A stretch of DNA of 12,213 nt, from the NCBI GenBank assembly GCA_000697335.1, contig JNEM01012450.1:1-12213 (forward strand). The letters run 5' to 3'. Origin of the DNA: Conidiobolus incongruus B7586 (lineage: Eukaryota; Entomophthoromycota; Entomophthoromycetes; Entomophthorales; Conidiobolaceae). Positions within the stretch are counted from its first letter, which is position 1. Each line of letters opens with the position of its first letter. A model generated the notes under the pieces. It ran no database searches. It was not told the origin of the DNA and saw only the letters and a program-made list of their open reading frames with translations. The position numbers and the translations under genes were made by a program. Below are positions 1 to 8,441 of this stretch, piece by piece.

Positions 1-1819
1 ATTTTTTTCAATTATTTTTAATTAAAAAAATTTATAGCTTTAAATTTATATATTTAAGAATTATTATATAAAATAATTAATTTTTTTAAATTATATTAAG
101 AACACTAATTAAAAATACTTTTATTTAAAAAGACAATAAAAAGTTTATTATTAAATGATTTTCCTTCAAGAACTAAATAAAAATAACATATACTATTATA
201 ATCTATTATAATAATTATCATTTGCTTATTAATAAAATATTTATTTAAAAGGATTTATAAAAAGGGTTAATTTAGCTTAATTTGATATTTTGATTTGTGT
301 TTTGATAAAAAATAATGTATAAAAATTTAAGATTCATTAATTGTAATTATTTGCTATAAAAATTTAAACTTCTAGTAATATTTTAATAAATTTTATTTAA
401 CAATAGCTACTCTAGCTTTTTTAAACTTTAGTTAAATTTTAAGATACTTATTTTATATTTTTATTTATTAATTTGAGTTTAAACATTAATATATATATAA
501 TACTTATAAAACCAATATTAAAGTACTTAAATAATTGTTTAATTAACATAAATTGGTATTTTTCAATATATTTTTTCATTTGATTAATAATTGAAAAAAT
601 AATAATTAAAGATAATCTTTTAAATTTTAATAGGTTTTAAATAGTTTCTCTTTTAATTTTAAAATAATTTGCCTAGCAATAAATTGTTAATTTAGATAAT
701 ATTTTATTACTAAAAGCTACTTGTAAATTTTAAATAATTTTAGAGAGCTTAAGGTTAAGTTTTACTGATATTCAAATAAAAAACTTTTGATGATTATTAT
801 TTAGTTTAAATATAATTAAATTAAACAACTAACTTTAAAAAGTTAATTTTTTAATCAAAAAAATTATTATATATATATATATTAAAAATATATAATTTTT
901 TATTAACTTTGTATATATTTATTTATTTTAAACTAATAATATGTTTGAAAAATCAGAAATTAAAAAATTTCCCATTATTTTAAATTCAAGGTAATATTAA
1001 AATAAAAATTCACTATAATATTCAGTCATTAATATATAAATATATAATAAAATTTCATATATTTTCAAATAAATACTTAAATATAACTATAATTATAAAA
1101 TCCAAATAATTATTATAATTTTTTAAAAAAAATCAAATAAATTTTAAATAAATATATTCAAATGTTTAATATTAAAATCTTAATTAGTAACAGAAAAAAT
1201 AATCCTTAAATTGTTTAAAATTAAGTGATAAACAACATATTTAATAATTCAACAATCTAATAACAATAATTCTTTATTATCTTTATTAGATTATATTATA
1301 TAAAAATCAAATTTCAAGAACATTTTTTTTAAATATAATTTTAGCACCGTAATAATAATATATCTTTAAATATTATATAACTTTTGTTAAAAAATCATAT
1401 CAATTCTAAAATACTTGCATATATCATTAATTTTTCAAAAATTTATAAAATTACTATTAAATAACTAAAACCAGTTTTATAGTTATTTTTTTATTTTTAT
1501 TTAGATATTAAATTATAATCCTGCTTTAACTAATCATATCATTTTATTTAATATAATCACCTTAAAAAATTAAATAATTTTAATCGATTCTACATAAAAA
1601 TTATATATATATGTTAAATTTAGAAATTTTCATAGAAAGAGTATTACTTTAAATCTATGATTAAAGGACAATATGGTTTATTTAACTCTGATATATAGAT
1701 ATTATAAATATTCCGTTATTCAAATATTTTTTGAATATTTCTTGTATAAAAAATAAAGATCTAATTAAATAACTATCTTGAAATTTTAATATTCAATAGA
1801 TGAATTAAAAATATCATGG
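1..1819. other. A/T-rich spacer, no gene seen
   Basis: This stretch is almost entirely A and T, with many poly-A and poly-T runs and a short (AT)n tract near 869-882. No open frame has coding-like composition, and no tRNA, rRNA or recognisable transposon protein could be read on either strand. A 19-nt string at 220-238 recurs exactly at the last bases of the window. It is best treated as intergenic DNA. Confidence 0.8.
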
Positions 1820-2106
1820 TGTGATTACCTAGATGGTAAACTAGCTGAGAATCTTTGCATTGCCATTCATTTCCTTATGGAGATGTTACCCTGGAAGGTA
1901 CATCACTCTACTACAAATGTCTCATTCTCTGGAAGACCTATCCTACCTCTAAACACTATTTTTAGCCAATAATTAGGCTACAAAAGAACCAATGTCATAA
2001 ATCTAGCCAAGGAAGGTCAACGGGCCTCCCACAAGATAATAATAACCTTTTATCTTCTCAATAAAGCCTGTGATCTAGTACTGTCACTTACTAACAATAG
2101 CTTACA
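1820..2106 (+). mobile_element. Solo-LTR-like fossil, copy 1
   Basis: This is a G/C-richer island inside A/T-rich spacer. It begins TGTGATTACC, has a small inverted repeat just inside that end (TTACC/GGTAA, 1825-1839), a TATA-like box at 1979-1986 and an AATAAA at 2060-2065. These lie 159 and 240 nt from the start, against 158 and 239 nt in copy 2, so the two copies align almost without gaps over that part. The order TG start, TATA-like box, AATAAA is that of an LTR (U3 then R). The 3' end near 2106 is approximate and no target duplication is obvious. No gag, pol or primer-binding site is recognisable beside it. The family cannot be assigned; Ty3- or Ty1-type is only a guess. Divergence from copy 2 suggests an old, broken remnant. 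A non-autonomous DNA element is the main alternative. Confidence 0.5.
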
Positions 2107-2287
2107 TTCCTTAGCTATTTATTTTATGCATTTTTAGCATCCAGCATTGCAATAATAGTGTTAATATAAATTTCACTTGTGGGAGTATTACTACTAATAC
2201 AACATTATAATAAATACCAAAATTAATTAGTATTATTTGAAAATAATAAGCATCACAATTTTTTGGAAATATAATGACTGAAAATAT
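2107..2287. other. Stretch between the two LTR-like copies
   Basis: This 181-bp A/T-rich segment lies between the two direct LTR-like copies. It is far too short to be the interior of a whole retroelement and shows no protein similarity or primer-binding site. It holds a small perfect inverted repeat, GTATTA-CTAC-TAATAC, at 2185-2200. The two copies may be independent insertions or the ends of an element whose interior was lost; the sequence does not decide. Confidence 0.4.
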
Positions 2288-2620
2288 TGTGGTTACATTA
2301 ATGGTAACCCGCCCAACCAACTTCATCTCGCGATCTATTATCTTATGGAATATTAACCTCAAAAGATCTATCACACCACTTAAACATCACATTCTTCTAG
2401 CAACACATTACACTTCTTTACGCTACCTATAGCCGACAATTGGTCTATAAAAGAATCAATGTCGGAATATATTATTATCATCACCTCCGGTCTTATGTGA
2501 AGCCCATTAAACCCTTAGTAAACCCCAATAAAACCCCCTAACCTAAACTACTAAACAGGCCATAAACAAGCCGCTTCCTTATCTATTATTAATACTCTAC
2601 TAGCAATAGGTAGAACCACA
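2288..2620 (+). mobile_element. Solo-LTR-like fossil, copy 2
   Basis: This is a second, diverged copy of the repeat at 1820-2106 in the same orientation. It starts TGTGGTT and ends AACCACA, so the ends are 7-bp inverted repeats with TG...CA termini. It is flanked on both sides by ATAT (2284-2287 and 2621-2624), a possible 4-bp target duplication, although this is weak evidence in A/T-rich DNA. Inside are a short inverted repeat (GGTTAC/GTAACC, 2291-2309), a TATA box at 2446-2453 and AATAAA at 2527-2532. The best shared block runs through the TATA region (about 2428-2462, matching about 1964-1992). The copy is longer than copy 1 in the part after AATAAA. It has no coding capacity. It looks like a solo LTR of an old insertion, but family and age cannot be fixed from two copies. 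Confidence 0.5.
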
Positions 2621-4554
2621 ATATATTATAAATTGAAGCAAAATAGGAAATAATATATTAAGCAAATAAATTCATTAATATGATTAATTTGAATTAACAA
2701 TTTGTAATATATTAGTTTTCTAAACTAAGATTTTTACAATGAATCAAAAAATATCATATCATAAAAAGATTTGATTTCACTTTTTACAAATATAATTAAT
2801 CTTATTATATTTCATCAAACAATTCAAAATAATATTCTCATTTTATATTCGTTAAGATAAAACTCTGGTAAATTACACATAGATTAAGTTGAATTATTCA
2901 AGTATAAAAATATATATATTGAATTAAATTTCATCCGAATTTCAAAAATATTAAAAATAAATTTAAATAGAAAAATTAAATTAATTAAAACTATTAATTT
3001 TTAATTATATTATCAACTTGATCTATAATTTTCTAGAATTAAAATTACTCAAATTATATTTTTATATCATCATTTAAAATTATTAAATTATAATGTAATT
3101 TTTTAAATTTTAATAAAAATTGAATAGTTAAACTTGTTAATAATTATCTCAATCGATATATTCTTATATAACCAAACTTTTTTTAAAAAAATAAGTATAT
3201 ATTAAGATATATTAATCAATCTCAATCTTCAAAATGATTTGAATTTTATTTCATAAATCCTTCTCGTCATACTATAAAAATTGAATATAATAAGTAAATG
3301 GATAAAGTGGTTAAAATTAGCAATTTCATGTTAAATATATTTAACATATATTTGTAAAATATAATATTTCAGAGATATAATTATAAATTCATTAAAATTA
3401 AGTTAATGATATTTTAAATATTCAAGTATATAATTTTAATTTGTTTCATTAATCAATATATGTTATAAAAATTAAATAATAATTATTTTAATATTATTCA
3501 TTTTAAAAAACAATTTTTTTCATAAACTAATTATTAATTATTCATTAATATATATTAAAACTAAAAAAAAGAATTTAAAGTTTTTTTATATTATGTGAAA
3601 AATGATATAAAACAATTGAAAAGATGTACATAATCGGCTATTATTATATATTTTATTTTTGATATTTGATAAATTTGGTTATATTGAATTTTTTATTGAG
3701 ATCATGTATAAGCCCCTTAATTATTATATTACCTAATTCAGTAAACCTCCAATTATATCAAACCATTTCAATTGTAACAATTTCATTAAGAATTATCTAA
3801 CTTGTAATTTTATCTTTGGCTAATAATGATATAGTTTCAAATATTTAATTTTAAACGTTAAATATTGTACCAAATATCCATATGTAATTGATGAAATAAA
3901 GTTATTTAATCAGATAATATGTAAACTCTAGTTTACATGGTAACTATGGGGTTTGTGGAAAGGATATTATAAAACTATTCTGGATACAATTATTTGAGAA
4001 TATTTGTTAATTCGTATTGAGAAGGGTATGTAGATTAACATTGAATAGTCGTAATATGTAATGAGAGAGACATATACAATATATTTTGTTTGGAATAGGT
4101 CTTAATCATTAAAATACCGATAACTTGGTTTAAAATGAATCTTAAACATAGGAGTATTTGATTGACACAGTTATTTTAACAAAGAATAAATAATAAAATC
4201 AAGGGATCGATTGATATTAATAAACTATATCTTATAGAAGGAAATTTCTTTGTTATATGTATAATATAATATACATTTTGTCTTCTATTATATAAATGAG
4301 TAACTGAAAACGATTCATATAATCATTTAGGGTCAATTTTCTTGGTTTCAATATTGGTGAATTTTAATTGAAAATTTTGTATTTGAGTATGATTCAAGAG
4401 TGATGAGAGAATTGGATATAATAAATAAGATTTAATGAATGTAAAATCCACCTGAAATTCAATTTTTTATCCTTAAATCAAGAATTTATCATTCAATTGG
4501 TCAATCTAACCAAGTTACTGCTTATTTAATTTGATTGATCTTTGTAATTTTACT
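2621..4554. other. A/T-rich spacer and upstream region of BUB2
   Basis: No gene is visible on either strand. Composition becomes slightly less A/T-extreme from about 3900 onward, which may mark the BUB2 promoter and leader. Two clean small inverted repeats lie here: a 20-bp perfect palindrome at 3328-3347 and a 9+2+9 inverted repeat at 3919-3938. A tRNA A-box-like string occurs at 3299-3316 with no recognisable remainder of a tRNA. No TATA box or start site can be assigned with confidence in DNA of this composition. Confidence 0.7.
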
Positions 4555-6111
4555 ATGTTCGCTCGCCCCAGAAGGAGAAAAGTCGCCGATATTGGCGATA
4601 CCGCCTCCAACTACTCTTCTGATGCTGAGAGCAACGACCGAGATCTCTCCGGTTTGCAAATTCCCGATGATTCTTTACCATTGCGATTGACAGCTGTTGC
4701 CAATTCACGTATTCGTCGTTCATCATCAAATAACAACTTGGGTCCATCTCAACTTATAACCAAACTTGGCCCAACGCCTACAAATTTATTGGGCAGTCCT
4801 GTTCGTCAACAACCGAATGGTAGGAGATCTATTTCTGGAAGCTATGCGCAAACCGTTTATAGTCAAACTAGTAATTTTGGTGTTAAACCTTCTTTCAGAC
4901 GATTTCGACACCAATCTCTGTCTTCTCAAGAGTTACTAAGTTTGCTCAATCGCTCACATACTTCTCGCTCTTCATTAGAAGCCTCTTTAGCTGAATTAAG
5001 ATATCATATATTATCCGAAGGAATTAATTTAGAGGTTAGTTTTATATCTATTTAATATAATTATAGATTTATAATTTTGAAATTAGGACGAAACAAATCC
5101 TAACTCGGCTTCAAGTATAAGATGTCGTGCTTGGAAAGCTCTCTTGGGAGTTTATCATGTGTCGGCTGGAGAATATATAGAATATGTTGCAAAAGGGCCT
5201 TCATGTATGTATGAAAAAGTTAAAAATGATACTTTTAGGACACTTGCTACTGATAAAAAATTCACTAATAAGGTTCAAGAACCTATGCTCGTTCGAGTTT
5301 TAAATGCTCTCGTATGGAAATCTAAAGATGCCCCTAGCTCTGGACATAGGTTTCAGTATGTTCAAGGTATGAACGTTTTGGCAGCTCCTTTTCTCTATGT
5401 TATGCCCGAACTTGACGCCTTTTACTCCTTTTCTACGTTTTTGAGTTATAATTGCCCCCTTTATGTCCAACCTTCACTCACAGGTGTTCATTGCGGTCTT
5501 AAAGTAAGTTTTCACGTTTCTTTTTTATTAGTATAGTTTTGACATTAATCTTTATTAGCTAATGGATCGATGTCTTGAAGTTCTTGATCCCGAATTATTC
5601 GCCTTTTTATCCGATAAAGGATTATCGAGTGAAATTTATGCTTTTGCCTGTAAATAATTTTCTTCTTAATTTTAGGATTTATAAGTTCTCACTGCGTTTT
5701 TTAGCTGTTATGACTTTTAGCGCTTGTACACCACCACTAGACGAAGTTTTAAAACTTTGGGATTTTCTACTTGCTTGTGGTGTTCACTGTAATATTATAT
5801 GCATTGTGGCTCAGTTAATGATGATTAGGAGTCATTTACTCTCTAGTCCTAGGTAAATAATTATTTTAATTTTCATTTTATTACATTATTAACATTTTTA
5901 CAGCCCAATGAAAATATTACGAACTTTCCCAGATTTACAAGCAGGTCCAATTATTCAAAAAACACAGCAATTAGTCACATTACTTCCCGAAGCGCTTTAT
6001 GATGATTTAGTGCGACATCCTTTTGACATCACAGTATGCGACAAATACCTAGATATCAAATCCCCACTTGGATTAGCTACCCCCATGACTTCTGAACCCC
6101 CTCAAAATTAA
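4555..6111 (+). CDS. BUB2: Bub2/Cdc16-type TBC-domain GTPase-activating protein
   Basis: Spliced CDS, join(4555..5034, 5087..5503, 5559..5649, 5705..5852, 5904..6111), 447 aa. In known fungi Bub2 pairs with Bfa1/Byr4 at the spindle pole body and acts as GAP for the Tem1/Spg1 GTPase, restraining mitotic exit and septation. The diagnostic motif SLAELRYHILSEGI (residues 144-157) precedes the TBC domain, about 170-400. The arginine-finger motif VKNDTFR is at 205-211 (Arg211) and the glutamine-finger motif YVQGMN at 251-256 (Gln253). Further family landmarks are EIYAFAS (324-330), ACTPPLDEV and LWDF (347-350). Both catalytic fingers are present, so it should be an active GAP. Budding-yeast Bub2 is about 306 aa; the excess is a Ser/Arg-rich N-terminal extension of roughly 135 residues. 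The ATG at 4555 has A at -3 and is the first ATG in this frame here. Introns are 51-55 nt. No clear AATAAA follows the stop within about 100 nt. The family call is secure; the N-terminus is less so. Confidence 0.93.
5035..5086 (+). other. BUB2: BUB2 intron 1 (52 nt)
   Basis: Donor GTTAGT, acceptor ATTAG, phase 0, after Glu160. Removing it joins the SEGINLE end of exon 1 to DETNPNS and then the RCRAWKALLGV block, as the Bub2 family requires. Reading on through it meets a stop within a few codons. Confidence 0.88.
5504..5558 (+). other. BUB2: BUB2 intron 2 (55 nt)
   Basis: Donor GTAAGT, acceptor ATTAG, phase 0, after Lys299. The join gives GVHCGLK followed by LMDRCLEVLDPEL, which matches the continuous Bub2 sequence at this point. 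An ATTAAT stretch shortly before the acceptor could serve as branch site. Confidence 0.9.
5650..5704 (+). other. BUB2: BUB2 intron 3 (55 nt)
   Basis: Donor GTAAAT, acceptor TTTAG. It splits the codon of Ser330 after its first base. The join restores EIYAFAS-VMTFSACTPP, a signature stretch of Bub2. An earlier in-intron TTTTAG (5670-5675) would give a 26-nt intron and destroy this motif, so the later acceptor is preferred. Confidence 0.9.
5853..5903 (+). other. BUB2: BUB2 intron 4 (51 nt)
   Basis: Donor GTAAAT, acceptor TACAG, with TTAAC (5888-5892) as a plausible branch site. It splits the codon of Ser379 after its second base. The join gives LLSSPSPMKILRTFPD, the conserved Bub2 sequence in this region. 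Confidence 0.92.
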
Positions 6112-8441
6112 ATTTTATATCATTCTAATTACTTCCTCCCAAGTGTTTATCAATTTATTGGACATAATATTTTGTGCATTGATAAAAAACTGAATCTGTT
6201 TTTCACTGTTTGATGTCATGTGGTGGCCAACTATATAAAATAATCTGAAAAAAGACTTTCGAAAGCCAAGAATTCCAAAATTTCTAACAAGATTGAATAC
6301 CAGGGGAATAGTTTCATATTAATTTCCAAACAAAAAAAATTCCAATTAACATAGTACTTTTTTATAAAAATAATATTGGAAAAAGAATAAACGCTTTTCT
6401 CAGGCAGGACCTTCACTCCTCAATCCATCATATTCTTATATCTTGAGCACTTTTTATATTTTCACCTCTCGAAATCAATCCAGTATACATACTCTAGCCT
6501 ACCAGTGAAGAGTATTGAACTTTTTTCTTCATGATTTCATTCCATCTTTCAGCTAAAACAATGTACTTTATATTTATATGATGCTTTGAGATATTATAGC
6601 ATTTATACTAAAATGCCATATTCATTATTTTAAAAAGGTAACTAATTGAAAATCAATACTCTCACTTGGATCCCAACTATTATGAAAATTTTAAATCTAT
6701 TCAAATTAATTTCACATACAGCATTCAATATTTCACCACATTTTTTGGGAACAAATTGAAAATTCAACAAATAAGCATTTCCCAAATTGATAAAATCTTC
6801 TGAGTATTGAGTTTATTTATAATATTACTTAAAATTTTCAATGAAATTAGTTTAAATAAATTTATAGTTGATGACAAGATAGATAAATTTAGATAACCAA
6901 TCAGAATATCAATTGTATTATCAAAATGTATTAATAAAATGAAGATATATTTTATATCTTTGAAATGATACTGATTACATGAAATTTACATATTAATATT
7001 TCAATTTTGACTTTATTCAATTCAAAATTTAAACTTACATTGAAAAACTAGTAATAATTTTTAATTACAAAACTGTAAAATTCAAATATATCTAAATAAA
7101 GTATTAACATTATTATGCCATATTTTAAATATAAGAATTCTTTAAAATTTGTGGTTTTAAACTATTAATCAGATGATTTAATTTCTAATTTTAATTTATC
7201 CTTAGATAAAATTAAAATTTTAATTTTACTCTTATAAAACTTCTTAAAAATTATTTGAAAAATCCGAGGTTTTATATTCAAATATATTTTAAAACATAGT
7301 TTGCTATAGTATAATGGATATTACTATTATTAAATTTTATGTGGTTTACAATGAGTATCAGCAAGAATGAATTGTCACTAGTGTGAGTCTAATATTGATC
7401 CGAATTCTTAGTTCTATTTCCTATCTTCAGCATCATCTGAATAAATTGAATATGGAAACTAATATAAGACTAAATCAAAATATTGAATTTAAATTTTGAT
7501 TTTCTTTTCATTATTATTAACTTATATTATAGTATTTTTTACATAAATATGAAATAATTTAAAAACGATTCGATGAAAAATAATTAATTATTTTAACAAA
7601 TTGTGTATGATTCTCAGATCTTAAAGCATCATTTAACTGAATTGCTTGCCAATCATTATTTATATTAGTATTTAACTATCATACACCCTTGATTTTTATA
7701 ATCTTTAATATATGATTGATATACTGGAAGAATATAAATTAATATTCGTAATAATTTCAATTATCATCAAAATCCATCTAATTGCAATAATATTCACTCG
7801 TAAAAATAAAATTTCAAGTCTTAAATTTGATTTATTCTATTAATTTATTATGAACAATAAAAAATAAAAATTGGCACACGGAATCCAAAGGCTATGCAGT
7901 GAAGTTTGGTGTGAGTTCCATTAATATTTTAACTTTATTATTGTTATTTTATATCCAATATATAGAGTCAATTTTAGTTTGTATTGGTCCCAAATTAACC
8001 AAAATACCCCCCTCCACGCCTTATAACATTTTTTAATTCATTTTTCTGCAAAATCATTGCTTTATCATTGTTTCCCATGATTATTCAATTAATCATACCA
8101 ATTTTTTAACTTATATTTAATATAATATTAAAATTCCTTAATATATTTCAATAATGTACTAGCTGTATTTTAGAGTAATATTTGATAAAAACTTACTTAA
8201 CAAATTTATAAAAGTATAAATATACATTTTGAAAATATTAAATTTTTTAATAAGTACTAAATTAATGCTTAATTTACAGAATAATAAGAGTCGAACGATT
8301 CAAATATAGTCATTAATAATATTTTTATTCAAATTTTATTAAGACTGTTATTTAATTTCCATAATCAAATTTCCCATAATTTTATTAAACCACAACAACT
8401 CAAACTGAATTGAATAAATATAAATTAAATCACCTGTGTTT
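6112..8441. other. A/T-rich spacer between BUB2 and VAC14
   Basis: This 2.3-kb spacer has no supportable gene on either strand; open frames are short and of spacer composition. Slightly more balanced patches occur at about 6380-6560 and 7865-8020. The second includes a possible hairpin at 7880-7919, an ATTGG (reverse CCAAT) at 7983-7987 and a run of six C's followed by TCCACGCC at 8007-8020. These could belong to the VAC14 promoter about 430-560 nt upstream of its ATG. A tRNA-Glu-like D-arm string lies at 7305-7324, but no complete tRNA can be folded around it. Confidence 0.7.
8007..8020. promoter_or_regulatory. C-rich patch upstream of VAC14
   Basis: A CCCCCCTCCACGCC string stands in spacer that is otherwise almost all A and T, 20 nt downstream of an ATTGG (reverse CCAAT) at 7983-7987 and about 420 nt before the VAC14 ATG. 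C-rich strings and CCAAT boxes are common fungal promoter elements (zinc-finger and Hap/NF-Y factors respectively). Assignment to VAC14 is inference from position only. Confidence 0.25.

Noticed and set aside
2111-2374. Open frame on the minus strand across the LTR-like copies
   Set aside because: It spans the stretch between two repeat copies and the start of the second. The composition is that of spacer, it is rich in Ile, Leu and Val from A/T codons, and no family similarity is visible.
4531-4554. Upstream extension of BUB2 to a TTG at 4531
   Set aside because: TTG initiation is not expected for a nuclear fungal gene when a well-placed ATG with A at -3 occurs in frame at 4555.
4553-4747. 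Minus-strand open frames inside BUB2 (4553-4747) and VAC14 (9215-9409, 10495-10701)
   Set aside because: All lie antisense within exons whose sense reading is strongly conserved, so they are mirror frames.
6231-6416. Short minus-strand open frame after BUB2
   Set aside because: 61 residues of A/T-driven composition (Phe, Ile, Lys, Tyr, Leu) in the BUB2-VAC14 spacer, with no recognisable motif and no splice context.
8436-8441. VAC14 start at GTG 8436
   Set aside because: A GTG start is not expected in a nuclear fungal gene; ATGs follow in frame at 8442 and 8454.
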